A stretch of DNA of 16,856 nucleotides, from contig JAJJLU010000843.1 of the NCBI GenBank assembly GCA_023807065.1, positions 1 to 16,856 of the forward strand, read 5' to 3'. Below the pieces are notes generated by a model that saw nothing but the letters and a program-made list of their open reading frames with translations, was not told the DNA's origin and made no database searches. Origin of the DNA: Isotricha intestinalis. Lineage: Eukaryota > Ciliophora > Litostomatea > Vestibuliferida > Isotrichidae. Made by a program: the position numbers and the translations under genes. Below, one piece after another: positions 1-8,878 of the stretch. The number at the start of each line of letters is the position of its first letter. The first letter of the stretch is position 1.

Positions 1-33
1 CCCAATCCCCAATCCCCAATCCCCAATCCCCAA
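1..33. repeat. Telomeric repeat tract, C-strand, CCCCAAT heptamers
   Basis: The window opens with a tandem run of the 7-nt unit CCCCAAT: one copy missing its first C, three full copies, then CCCCAA before unique DNA starts at 34. On the other strand this is ATTGGGG, a G-rich strand running toward the chromosome end, as expected for a telomere. The unit resembles the ciliate hexamer CCCCAA with one extra T. The position at the extreme edge and the perfect repeats support a telomere rather than an internal satellite. The array is probably longer in the cell, since assemblies usually trim it. Confidence 0.9.
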
Positions 34-676
34 GATTAAAAAAATTAGTTAATATCATATTATTATTTATTTTTTATAATTTATTAATTAAATTTTTTCA
101 AAGAATCAACCAAAAAATAATTAAGTAATCCCAAAAAAAACAAAAAACCCAGAAAAAACCCAAAAACCCCAAAAAAACCCAAAAAACCCAGAAAAAACTC
201 AAAAAACCCAGAAAACCAAGAAAACCCAAAAAACCCAGATTTTTTTTGGATCTAACTCTACTTATTGACATTTCAATTTTGAATTTTTTAATAATTAAAT
301 AAATAATAAATTTACAAATTTTTCTCAATAAAAATTAAACAATAAAATATAAAAAACTACTCTTTAATTTTAAAATGATTATATCATTAAACAATTCTCA
401 CTTCAAATATAAAATAAAAAAAAATAAGTTTATATGTCATATTATAAATAATTATCCATTATTATCTTATTTTTTTGTCTTTATTTTTTATTAGAGTTCA
501 AATATTTATTCTCTGATCGAGTAAAAATTAAAAATAATATATAATTCACTTTTATAAAATATTTATTATATTATCAATAATTAAAATTGATTATATTAAA
601 TTTAAATATAAAATATAATTTATTTTATTAAAAATCATTTTATTGAAAATTTTTTAAATATTTTCAAAAAAGAATA
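34..676. other. Subtelomeric non-coding region
   Basis: About 640 bases between the telomere and the first gene. It is almost entirely A/T apart from the CA-rich array at 129-238. I see no credible coding sequence, tRNA or rRNA. The open frame on the minus strand across 98-328 translates to a monotonous Phe/Leu/Gly/Trp string created by the CCC/A-tract array and is not a gene. The 3' part (about 540-676) presumably holds the promoter and 5' leader of the kinase gene starting at 677, but no motif stands out. Confidence 0.7.
129..238. repeat. Degenerate CCC/A-tract array with about 10-nt period
   Basis: A run of imperfect units of the form CCC(AG)AAAAAA. A-tracts of 4-8 nt start at 133, 142, 153, 162, 171, 181, 192, 201, 212, 221 and 228. 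C-runs of three or more lie at 130, 148, 159, 167, 178, 187, 207, 225 and 234. The mean A-tract spacing to 221 is about 9.8 nt, close to one helical turn. It is the only C-rich stretch near the telomere and is not an exact telomere repeat, but shares its C-run/A-run character on the same strand. A-tracts phased with the helix are known to bend DNA, so a curved element is inferred. Confidence 0.75.
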
Positions 677-3600
677 ATGAGTTTGAAAAATAAAGGAATA
701 AATATGGGTTTATTAAAAAACCAAATAAACAATCAAAAAAGAATAAATAATAATAAAAATTCAAATAAAGAAAAAATGAAAAATATAGTCAACTCATTTC
801 ATCAAGGAATGATTGTGAATAAAAACCAAAATAAATTTAAAACAACGAAAAATTCTCCTGAAAAATTTGTAGTGGAAAATTCGAAAAATTTAAAATCAAA
901 AATATTAAATGGTAATATAAATACAAATATAAACAATAATAATAATATGAATAATAATAATATAAATAATAATATAATTTTAAAAAAACATAATGAAAAA
1001 AATTTTGAAAATTTATTAAAAAGAAAAATAATAAAAATACAAGAAAAAAAATCAATGACACAAATAAATACCAATAATAATAGTGTAAATTTAAGCAATA
1101 ATAATATGAATTATACATCAAATAGTTTAAATGGTTATTTAGCTCATTCAAATTATACATCAAAAATAAAAAATAAAATGTCTTTAGATAATTCACTAAA
1201 AACAAAAAATGGAATTAATTGTCAAAAAAGAGCAAATAGTATTTTAGAAGAAAATAATAAATATTATATTAAATCAAATAAAGAGAATAATGGTAATGTT
1301 AAATATATTCCTTCTTCTTCAAATAAACAATATTCAAATATTAAAAATAATTTTAATTCAATTATATCTAAAAAAATTAATAGTAAAGTTATTATTCCAA
1401 ATCATATGAAAAACAGTTCTTTATTTTCTTCTACTTTAAGTGCTCTTTATAAACCTAATAATAATAATGATAAATTATATTTTGATAATAAAGTTATTAG
1501 TAAGACTTCTCTTCCTTCTGGTGAAAATAGTAGAAAAAATTCAAATGATAAAAGAAGTTGTGATATAAATAATAATAATAATTTAAATAATACTTTAAAC
1601 GAAAAAAATAAACAAATTAAAGTTAATAGTAATAATTATTATCAGAATAATTTATTGATAAAAAATGATAAAATGAAAAAGGAAAATAGTAATCAAGATA
1701 TTAAAAAGAAATCAAATGAAAAAATAAATTCTGCGATTAAATATAATAAAAAAATATTAGGTGGATATTCTAAAGATAATTCAAAATCAATGTCAAAAAA
1801 TCAATCAAAAAATAATTCAAAAGATAATATTTTAGTTTCAAGCCAAAGAAAAAATAAAAAAGAAAATAAAAAAATAAATGAAAAAAAGAAAGAAAAATCA
1901 TTATATAAAAATCAAATAGAAAAGGAAATATTAGATAAAACTAAGAAAAAGGAAGAAAGTCAAATTAATAAAAATAAGGATATAAAAGAGAAAAAAGAAA
2001 TAAATGATGTAAAAGCAATAAATAACAAAAATCCAGATAATGATGTTGAAAATTCAGAAAATTTAAATGATTCAAATTTAGAGTATTTAAACAATAATTT
2101 AGATATAGTTCAAAATATTCATTCAAATATAAATAATACAAACACATTAAATGAGTCATATGATAGTGTTCAAAGTATATTAAAAGAAAATGGTAAATAC
2201 ATTTCTTATAATCATGATATGGAATTAATATCTGAATATATAAGAAAATATTATAAAAAAAATAATAAATATCCTTCAACAAAAATGAAATTTTATAAAT
2301 ATGGAAGATTATTAGGGAAAGGAGCTTTTGGAAAAGTAAATTTATCATTACATGTTTTAACAGGAAGATTAGTTGCAATAAAATCAATAAATAAAAGTAA
2401 ATTAATTAGTGAAAGACATAAAGCAAAAATTCAATTAGAAACTTCAATAATGAAAAGTTTATCATCATCAAATTACATAGTTAAAATATATGAAACCTAT
2501 CAAACTCAAAAACATATATGTATAGTAATGGAATATATTTGTGCAGGAGATTTATTATCTTATATAAGAAAAAGAAGTAAATTAAATGAAAATATAGCAA
2601 AATTTATTTTTAAGCAAATAATATTATCTCTTCAATTTATTCACAATAAAAATATAGTACACAGAGATATAAAATTAGATAATATATTAATAGATTTGAA
2701 TAATAAAATAAAAATATGTGATTTTGGAGTATCTAAAAAAATAAATGTAAATGATATAATGTATGATCAATGTGGAACTCCTGCATATATAGCACCTGAA
2801 ATATTAAAAAATAAAGGTTATGAAGGTTTTTCAGTTGATATTTGGTCTTGTGGTGTTGTTTTATATGCAATGTTAAGTGGAACTGTTCCTTTTAAAGGAA
2901 ATGATTTAAATGAATTACATAATTTAATTATGAAAGGAAAATTTAATATTATTAATGATATCTCTAATGATGCTAAACATTTAATTAAATCTTTATTAGA
3001 AGTTGATCCTAAAAAAAGAATTAATATAAATAATATTTTAAATCATCCTTGGTTAATTAATGTTGATGTTAATAATAATAAAAATTATAATTTGTTTACA
3101 AATGCTGAAAAAGTTCTTTTAAATAAAAGTAATGTTGATTATAGAGATATTAATAATAAAAATGATATGGTTGAATATTTTGATTTAAGAAATTTAGATA
3201 CATTAGAAGAAAATGAAAATAAGAATATAATAAGTAAAAGTTTAATTTTAGCTCCTTTCAATTCTTCTATCACAGAAGATAATATTATGAAAGAAAATGA
3301 ATATGATTATAACAACAAATCTTTAATTATTAAAAATAATGTTATTAAATTTAGTAATAAAGTAAAGGGATTAAATAGGAATTATGAATTGAATAATAAT
3401 GGAGAAATTGATAATGGAATTGTTATTTCTCCTAAAGATTCAATTGAAAAAAAAGATAATGATATTTCTCCTTATAATTTTAACGGAAGTTATAATAATA
3501 AAATACATAGTAATGCATTTTCTGCTAATAATGAAATTGAGGATGGTTTAAATTCTAAAAGAGAAAATAAAAATGAAAATAATATTAATTTTAATGTTTT

Positions 3601-3718
3601 GGAACAATTATCTGAATTAGGTTTCGATAAAAATTATGTTAAAGATTGTATTTTGAAAAATGATATTAATTATGCTACTGCTAGTTATTATTTATTGGAT
3701 AAGTTTTATAAAGAATAA
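677..3718 (+). CDS. CAMK-type Ser/Thr protein kinase with C-terminal UBA-like domain
   Basis: A 1013-residue protein. Residues 1 to about 530 are Asn/Lys/Ser-rich low complexity with no recognisable fold. A complete kinase domain follows at about 541-792: glycine loop GKGAFGKV 547-554, ATP-binding lysine K569 in VAIK, catalytic loop HRDIKLDN with D664 and N669, DFG 682-684, then CGTPAYIAPE and a closing HPW at 790-792. All catalytic residues are present, so it should be active. The sequence style (HRDIKLDN, CGTPAYIAPEIL, HPWL) places it in the CAMK/AMPK-like group. Residues 973-1013 match a UBA-type three-helix segment (LSELGF ... ASYYLL); in AMPK-related kinases a UBA-like domain sits directly behind the kinase, whereas here about 180 Asn-rich residues intervene. 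The first ATG is used; M10 is a possible alternative start. Substrate unknown. It ends in TAA. Confidence 0.9.
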   Translation: MSLKNKGINMGLLKNQINNQKRINNNKNSNKEKMKNIVNSFHQGMIVNKNQNKFKTTKNSPEKFVVENSKNLKSKILNGNINTNINNNNNMNNNNINNNIILKKHNEKNFENLLKRKIIKIQEKKSMTQINTNNNSVNLSNNNMNYTSNSLNGYLAHSNYTSKIKNKMSLDNSLKTKNGINCQKRANSILEENNKYYIKSNKENNGNVKYIPSSSNKQYSNIKNNFNSIISKKINSKVIIPNHMKNSSLFSSTLSALYKPNNNNDKLYFDNKVISKTSLPSGENSRKNSNDKRSCDINNNNNLNNTLNEKNKQIKVNSNNYYQNNLLIKNDKMKKENSNQDIKKKSNEKINSAIKYNKKILGGYSKDNSKSMSKNQSKNNSKDNILVSSQRKNKKENKKINEKKKEKSLYKNQIEKEILDKTKKKEESQINKNKDIKEKKEINDVKAINNKNPDNDVENSENLNDSNLEYLNNNLDIVQNIHSNINNTNTLNESYDSVQSILKENGKYISYNHDMELISEYIRKYYKKNNKYPSTKMKFYKYGRLLGKGAFGKVNLSLHVLTGRLVAIKSINKSKLISERHKAKIQLETSIMKSLSSSNYIVKIYETYQTQKHICIVMEYICAGDLLSYIRKRSKLNENIAKFIFKQIILSLQFIHNKNIVHRDIKLDNILIDLNNKIKICDFGVSKKINVNDIMYDQCGTPAYIAPEILKNKGYEGFSVDIWSCGVVLYAMLSGTVPFKGNDLNELHNLIMKGKFNIINDISNDAKHLIKSLLEVDPKKRININNILNHPWLINVDVNNNKNYNLFTNAEKVLLNKSNVDYRDINNKNDMVEYFDLRNLDTLEENENKNIISKSLILAPFNSSITEDNIMKENEYDYNNKSLIIKNNVIKFSNKVKGLNRNYELNNNGEIDNGIVISPKDSIEKKDNDISPYNFNGSYNNKIHSNAFSANNEIEDGLNSKRENKNENNINFNVLEQLSELGFDKNYVKDCILKNDINYATASYYLLDKFYKE

Positions 3719-3939
3719 AATATTAAATTAAAAACAATATCAGTGTTATTAATTATTATAATATATGTAAATATTATTATTATTAGTGTAAATAAAAAGA
3801 AATCATACTGTTTTTTTTTCAATTTTTTATTTATTACAATTATTTTTTTTTATAAACTAAATAATAAAATATAAAAATATTTTTTAAAAGTGAAGAGTAA
3901 TTAAATTAAAAGTAAAAAATATATTAAATAAATACAAAA
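3719..3939. other. Intergenic region between the two kinase genes
   Basis: A 221-base AT-rich gap between genes in the same orientation. It must hold the 3' end of the upstream kinase transcript and the promoter of the downstream kinase. Homopolymer T and A runs and ATT triplets are present; no distinct motif is recognised. Confidence 0.5.
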
Positions 3940-6930
3940 ATGAGTACCTACAATAAACGATTAAAAAGAATAAATTCTTCAAAAAGAAATTTGCCCCCAA
4001 AACCTGGAAAATCAATTAATGATTTATTATCTACAAAGGAGAAAATATGTGAAATATATAATGATGAATTTGAAGATTTTTTTCCAAATATTTTATTAAT
4101 GTCTAAAGAAGATTTTTTTACTGAAATAACATATAGAATAGAAATTATAATAAGCGAAATATTTTCAAAGGAAGAAATTGAAGAGAAAAATATTAAAGAA
4201 TTATTAAAAGAATCAAATAGTATAATAAATGAAAAATATGAAAATAATTATAATATATTATCAAAAGCATATTATAATTATATTTCAAAACCAACAAATT
4301 ATTCATATCTAAAAAATTATTTTACAAAACATTGCATTAATACAGAAGATTATGCTTATCATAATTGTGAATATCAAAATTCAAAATTAATTGAAATTCC
4401 TGATGAAAAAAATAAAAATGAAATATTATATTTAATGTGTTCAAATTGTAAAAAATGTTATTTTCCAAATCAATTTTTATTAACATGTAATTATTGTAAA
4501 GTTGATTATTATTCTTGTTTAATTTCAAAAAACGAAAACCCTAATTTTTTACCAGCAACATGGGAAAAATATCATTGTCAAAATTTAAAAAATGAATCTA
4601 TGAAATGCATAAAATGTAAAAATATATTATATTTAAATATAAGAGACAATAAATTATATTGTTTAAACAAAAAATGCAATTTTACTTCAAAGCCACAAAG
4701 TATTCTTTGGAATTGTACTGTTTGTAAAAAAGAATTTAGAAGTGATGCTCAAGTTTATAATCCTTTAGAAATTAAAAATATGAAAAAAGCTGTTAAACTT
4801 GCTTTAATCTTTAAAAAAAATATTTCTCCTTTTGATATTCCTTGTTGTAAAGCTAATCCTAAAGAATTAATATTTTTTCATAAAAGTGATTGTAAAGGTG
4901 AATTATTTGAAGGAAATTTTAAAGGAAAAGAAATTATTGTTTGTTCTAAATGTCATGCAATCAATTTTTTTGATAAATTTATTTGGATTTGTCCTTTATG
5001 TCATAAAAGATTTAGAAATAATAAAAGTTCGTCTTGGGAAAAATTTATTAAGAAAGAAGAGAATAATAATAATATTTTATTTAATTCAATGAGAAAAACA
5101 GAGCAAATTAGCTGTAATTATAATAATATATTAAATAATCAAATTCTTAGAAGTAGTTCTGGAGGAAATAGGATTTTAACTTCTTTTCATTCTAATAATT
5201 TAATTAATATTAGAAATACTAATGGATTTAATGATAATAATCATATTGCTAATTTAATTACTGAAATTTATCCTAATAATACTGCTGTTAAAAAAAATCC
5301 TGAAAGCAATGTTCATCATAAACATATTAAAAGTAATAAAAAACAATATAAAACTTTAATTGAAATTTTAGCAGAGAGAAATAAAAAAGAACTTAATAAA
5401 AATCATTTAATTTTTAATCATAAGAAAAATAATTCTCTTTATAAATTAGAAGATAATGAAGAAAATAAAGATAAAAAAGTTAATAATATTATTATTATTA
5501 ATGAAAAAAATGATAATGGAATAAATGTTCCAAATATAAGTGATTTAAGGAAAATAGCCTCTAATAGTACGAATGAACATTCATTTTCAAATAAAAGTTA
5601 TGGAAATAATTCTAATCCTCCTACTAATAAAATTAAAAGAATTAATGTTAATAAAAATGAAAATAATATTGAAGAAGATGATTCTTTTTTAAATATAAAT
5701 AAAAATGAAAGAAAAAGAGGAAAAATAAAAAATGAAAATGATGAAAATGAAAATAACATAAGTCAAAATATTAATAATAATAATAATAATAATAATATTT
5801 CAATAAGAAAACAATTAGAAAAAGCAATTTTTAAAAATGAAGAAAGAGTAAAAATTGAAAAAATGAATAAAAAAGAAAAATCAGAAGAAATAAATAAAAA
5901 AATAAAAAAGGATTTCGAAAATGAAAGTTCATCAAATAATTCGATTTTAACAATAAAACCTCGAAAAAAAAATGAAAATTATATTTCAAAAAAGGAAAGC
6001 ACTTTAAGAGAAAAATCTCCAAATAAAGAAAATAATAAAGAAGAAGATTATATGACTCATCCAGAATTATTAAAAGAAATAATAGAAAGCAGTAAAATTC
6101 CAATATTTAACATAGAAAATTTTGTATTTAAAGATCCAATAGGAGAAGGTTCATATGGGAAAATATATTTAATTCAAAAAGAGAAAACACATGAGAGATA
6201 TGCATTAAAAAAGATAATATGTCATGAATTAAATGAAATAAAACAATTTAAAAGAGAATTTGAATTAATATATTCAAAAAGTCATTCTAACATAATGAAA
6301 ATATATAATATAGAATATAAATGCTTAGATTCAACAACATATTCAATATATGTATTAATGGAATTAGCGTTATCAGATTGGACATGTGAGATAAAAAGAC
6401 GTCAAAAGAAGAGAGAATATTACAAAGAATCAGAAATAATACAAATATTAAATCAAATATTAGATGCATTAATCTATTTAGAAGAAAATGGAATAGCTCA
6501 TCGAGATATAAAGCCTCAAAATATATTAATATATCCAAATAATATATATAAAGTTGCTGATTTTGGTGAAGCTAGAAATTTAAGTTATTCTATTCAAGAA
6601 TGTACTTTAAGAGGAAGTGAATTATATATGAGTCCTGTTCTATATCATTGCTTAAAAAATAAGGAAAGAGATGTAATTCATAATGCTTATAAAAGTGATG
6701 TTTTTTCACTTGGACTTTGTCTTCTTTATTCTATGGCTCTTACTATTCAAGTTCTTAATGATATTAGAGAAATTAATAATATGAATTTTATTAATCAAAT
6801 TATCAAAAAAGCTTTAAGAAGAAATTATTCTATTAATATGCAAAATTTAATTCAGGGAATGTTACAATTAGATGAAAAACTAAGATTTTCCTTTCAGGAA
6901 ATTAAAAATTTTTTAAAAAAGAATTTTTAA
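3940..6930 (+). CDS. Protein kinase with N-terminal multi-zinc-ribbon module
   Basis: A 996-residue protein with three parts. Residues 1-160 form a mixed helical segment. Residues 167-358 are a cysteine-rich module made of CxxC knuckles: C167/C170/C173, C183/C186, C223/C226, C241/C246, C259/C262, C302/C303/C318, C335/C338 and C351/C354, consistent with three or four zinc ribbons. A low-complexity Asn/Lys linker runs to about 720 and includes eight consecutive Asn. The kinase domain fills about 728-996: IGEGSYGKI 734-742, K757, HRDIKPQN with D856 and N861, DFGEA 874-878. The activation segment reads GSELYMSPV at 892-900, so the usual APE glutamate is replaced by V900. ATP and metal-binding residues are intact, so activity is plausible. 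I cannot assign a kinase family; divergent protist kinases often look like this. The zinc module may bind protein or nucleic acid. Confidence 0.85.
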   Translation: MSTYNKRLKRINSSKRNLPPKPGKSINDLLSTKEKICEIYNDEFEDFFPNILLMSKEDFFTEITYRIEIIISEIFSKEEIEEKNIKELLKESNSIINEKYENNYNILSKAYYNYISKPTNYSYLKNYFTKHCINTEDYAYHNCEYQNSKLIEIPDEKNKNEILYLMCSNCKKCYFPNQFLLTCNYCKVDYYSCLISKNENPNFLPATWEKYHCQNLKNESMKCIKCKNILYLNIRDNKLYCLNKKCNFTSKPQSILWNCTVCKKEFRSDAQVYNPLEIKNMKKAVKLALIFKKNISPFDIPCCKANPKELIFFHKSDCKGELFEGNFKGKEIIVCSKCHAINFFDKFIWICPLCHKRFRNNKSSSWEKFIKKEENNNNILFNSMRKTEQISCNYNNILNNQILRSSSGGNRILTSFHSNNLINIRNTNGFNDNNHIANLITEIYPNNTAVKKNPESNVHHKHIKSNKKQYKTLIEILAERNKKELNKNHLIFNHKKNNSLYKLEDNEENKDKKVNNIIIINEKNDNGINVPNISDLRKIASNSTNEHSFSNKSYGNNSNPPTNKIKRINVNKNENNIEEDDSFLNINKNERKRGKIKNENDENENNISQNINNNNNNNNISIRKQLEKAIFKNEERVKIEKMNKKEKSEEINKKIKKDFENESSSNNSILTIKPRKKNENYISKKESTLREKSPNKENNKEEDYMTHPELLKEIIESSKIPIFNIENFVFKDPIGEGSYGKIYLIQKEKTHERYALKKIICHELNEIKQFKREFELIYSKSHSNIMKIYNIEYKCLDSTTYSIYVLMELALSDWTCEIKRRQKKREYYKESEIIQILNQILDALIYLEENGIAHRDIKPQNILIYPNNIYKVADFGEARNLSYSIQECTLRGSELYMSPVLYHCLKNKERDVIHNAYKSDVFSLGLCLLYSMALTIQVLNDIREINNMNFINQIIKKALRRNYSINMQNLIQGMLQLDEKLRFSFQEIKNFLKKNF
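5773..5796 (+). repeat. (AAT)8 microsatellite in the zinc-ribbon kinase gene
   Basis: Eight consecutive AAT codons encode an Asn-8 run in the linker ahead of the kinase domain. It is the longest pure trinucleotide run I noticed in the window. Such runs expand and contract by slippage, so length variation between copies or strains is likely. Confidence 0.8.
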
Positions 6931-7080
6931 AGGTTTATTTTCGGTATTATTTTTTTTTCATTTAATTATTATTTTGAATTTTTTAACTTTTTTTTCAAGA
7001 AGAATTTAATAAAATATTGATTTAATTTAATTCTTTAATGTTTATTATTCATTTAACTTTTTATTTGATTTTCAAATTTT
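6931..7080. other. Convergent intergenic region
   Basis: A 150-base T-rich gap between the 3' ends of the zinc-ribbon kinase gene (plus) and the DCN1-like gene (minus). It must contain both 3' ends; no specific polyadenylation element can be picked out in such AT-rich DNA. Confidence 0.5.
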
Positions 7081-7719
7081 TTATTCATCTTCTTCTACAT
7101 TTTTTGCCCTTGGAATTTTTTTAGTGTCGCAATACCATTCATAAAATTTATCAATAATTAATGGAAAATAAGAATCACAATTATATTTTTTAGGAAAAGT
7201 AGATCCATGTTCTAATAAAAAATCTAAAAAGCATTCCCATTGATCTTTATTTAAACCTTGACATTTAGTATTTTTTAAATATATAATAAAATCTTTAGCA
7301 ATATTAAATTGACGATAAAATAAATCTTTAAAATAAACTTCAACAACTTCTAAATTTAAAAGTTTATTAGTATTAAAAACGAATAAAAATCTATAAAAAT
7401 CTTTAAAATCTTTTGAATTTAAATCAAGTAATTTTTCTTTTGTATTAATAATCTGTTTTTTAACTCCATCTAAATTATTACATCCAAAATATTTTAATCC
7501 ATTAATATATTCTAATTCAGTAACTTCTTCCATTTTTTTACAACCACATCTAAAGAAAAAATAAGTTATAAATATATCTGTATATATATCTATTCCTAAT
7601 GTTTTTCCCATTTTTTCCATTCCTTCAACTTCTATTTTGTGAGTTTTTAAATTACAATAATTTGCAAAATCCTTTTTAATTGATTTTTCATCTACTTTAT
7701 TGTATCTATTTCTATTCAT
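7081..7719 (-). CDS. DCN1-like cullin neddylation co-E3 protein (PONY/DCUN1 domain)
   Basis: A 212-residue protein covering a whole DCUN1 (PONY) domain. The family promotes transfer of NEDD8 from its E2 to cullins, activating cullin-RING ubiquitin ligases. Diagnostic matches to my memory of the family are EGMEKMGKTLGID at 32-44, YINGLKYFGC at 71-80, KDFKDFYRF at 103-111, the tryptophan helix KDQWECFLDFL at 158-168, and the end block YFPLIIDKFYEW at 184-195, which corresponds to the family's AWPxLIDxFVEW. There is no N-terminal UBA domain, which some family members have and others lack. The tail is acidic (EEDE). The start is the first ATG in the frame. It stands alone between a convergent kinase gene and a divergent CAP-like gene. 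Confidence 0.9.
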   Translation of the reverse strand: MNRNRYNKVDEKSIKKDFANYCNLKTHKIEVEGMEKMGKTLGIDIYTDIFITYFFFRCGCKKMEEVTELEYINGLKYFGCNNLDGVKKQIINTKEKLLDLNSKDFKDFYRFLFVFNTNKLLNLEVVEVYFKDLFYRQFNIAKDFIIYLKNTKCQGLNKDQWECFLDFLLEHGSTFPKKYNCDSYFPLIIDKFYEWYCDTKKIPRAKNVEEDE

Positions 7720-8152
7720 TTTTTTTCTTTTTTTAAATAATAAAACAATTAATTTTATTATTTAAATAATTATTAATTAAGAAAAAAAAATAAAAAAAAT
7801 AAGTAAATAAAAAAATGATTATAAAAATACTAAATTTTGAATTTTAAGTTTAAATGAATTATTCCTTGAAATATTATATTATTTATAAATTAAAATTATG
7901 ATTATAACTTTTATACTCTTCTATATAAAATAGTGTTTATGTTTAATTTAGATTTTGCTATTTTTGTTTGATATTATCAATAATTTTTCTTGATAAGAAA
8001 TTCATATTATAATTTTACATTTTTCAAATAGATTTATATTTTTTAAGTCTTCTTTACAGAAATTATTCCCAATTTAACATTTTTTTATTTTTTTAATTTT
8101 TTTAATTAACAAATATTAAAATAATTTTTTACAAATAAAAAGAAAATTAAAC
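7720..8152. promoter_or_regulatory. Divergent intergenic region (DCN1-like / CAP-like genes)
   Basis: A 433-base spacer between two genes transcribed away from each other, so it must carry both promoters. It is nearly all A/T with poly-T and poly-A runs. A 7-bp inverted repeat (TTATCAA 7974-7980, TTGATAA 7990-7996) is visible but unremarkable at this composition. I see no coding sequence or structured RNA. Confidence 0.55.
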
Positions 8153-8878
8153 ATGGGAAATTGTGGATGTAATTATAATAATAATTCAACAAATCAAAAA
8201 TGTGTTAATATAAATGAATTAGAAAGTATTTCTCCAATTAACAATTCTATTAAAATTACTTTGGTTGAAAGTAAACCAAGAAATAATTTTAATCATTTTT
8301 CTTCATATAATAAATCCACAGATAAAAGTAAAGATTCATCATTTGAAATGAAAATATTAAAGGAAATAAATTTTGTCCGTTCAAATCCAATGGATTATTC
8401 ATTAAAATTAAAATATATTATTGATAATTTAATTATTATAGATAATAATTCTGAATATTTAAATGGAAATTATTATGGATTTAATAAAAAAATTCTTTTA
8501 AAAAATGGTATTAAAATTTTTTATGATACTATTAATTTTTTGGAAAAAATTCAACCTTTATCAAAATTAAATTATTGTGAAGCAATAAAAATTAAATTTG
8601 ATGAAAATTCTGAAAAAAATGATTTTATATTATCAAATAAATATATAAAAGATTTATTAGTAAATCAAAGGATGAAAATATTAAAAAAATATAAAAATTG
8701 TGCTTTTAATATTGATAATATACCAAATCCATTTTTAAGTATAATTTTTCAAATAACAGATGAAATTTTTAATCAAGAAAGAAGAAATGTAATTTTAAAT
8801 AAAGATTTTCAAAATTTTGCTGTAAATTCTCTTAGAGATTCTGAAAATTCTTTTATATCTATTTTGTGTTTTTCATGA
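8153..8878 (+). CDS. Putative N-myristoylated CAP/SCP-domain-like protein, degenerate
   Basis: A 241-residue protein starting MGNCGC, a classic N-myristoylation signal (Gly2) with cysteines at 4 and 6 available for palmitoylation. It therefore probably sits on the cytosolic face of a membrane, and there is no secretion signal. Residues 64-86 (FEMKILKEINFVRSNPMDYSLKL) resemble the first helix of CAP/SCP domains (N-x-x-R-x-x-P-x-x-Y). Residues 118-140 (LKNGIKIFYDTINFL ... PLSKL) resemble the next helix region, and 214-225 (ILNKDFQNFAVN) the late strand. The GHxGxDG and EN segments that carry the CAP histidine/glutamate cavity are not recognisable, so the fold may be kept without that site. It is the only gene here ending in TGA. 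The assignment rests on helix patterns alone and could be wrong. Confidence 0.6.
   Translation: MGNCGCNYNNNSTNQKCVNINELESISPINNSIKITLVESKPRNNFNHFSSYNKSTDKSKDSSFEMKILKEINFVRSNPMDYSLKLKYIIDNLIIIDNNSEYLNGNYYGFNKKILLKNGIKIFYDTINFLEKIQPLSKLNYCEAIKIKFDENSEKNDFILSNKYIKDLLVNQRMKILKKYKNCAFNIDNIPNPFLSIIFQITDEIFNQERRNVILNKDFQNFAVNSLRDSENSFISILCFS

Noticed and set aside
34..128. Search for an internal CCCCAAT template (telomerase RNA) or further telomeric copies
   Set aside because: No further CCCCAAT unit was seen in the window outside positions 1-33.
98..328. Minus-strand open frame rich in Phe/Leu/Gly/Trp in the subtelomere
   Set aside because: It is the direct translation of the CCC/A-tract array with no domain complexity; no gene supported.
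802..1205. Two minus-strand frames across the Asn-rich head of the first kinase
   Set aside because: Leu/Phe/Tyr strings are the antisense of AAT/AAA-rich coding sequence; the plus-strand kinase explains the region.
2336..2363. GTAAAT...CAG segment that looks like a 28-nt intron in the kinase domain
   Set aside because: It encodes the canonical strand between the glycine loop and VAIK; removing it would shift the frame, and it ends CAG, unlike the two supported introns.
1965..2387. Minus-strand 140-codon frame
   Set aside because: Antisense shadow overlapping the kinase glycine loop and lysine.
4886..5092. Plus-strand 68-codon frame
   Set aside because: Out-of-frame shadow inside the zinc-ribbon module of the second kinase gene.
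7974..7996. Inverted repeat TTATCAA/TTGATAA with 9-nt loop
   Set aside because: A 7-bp A/T-dominated stem is expected by chance in DNA of this composition.
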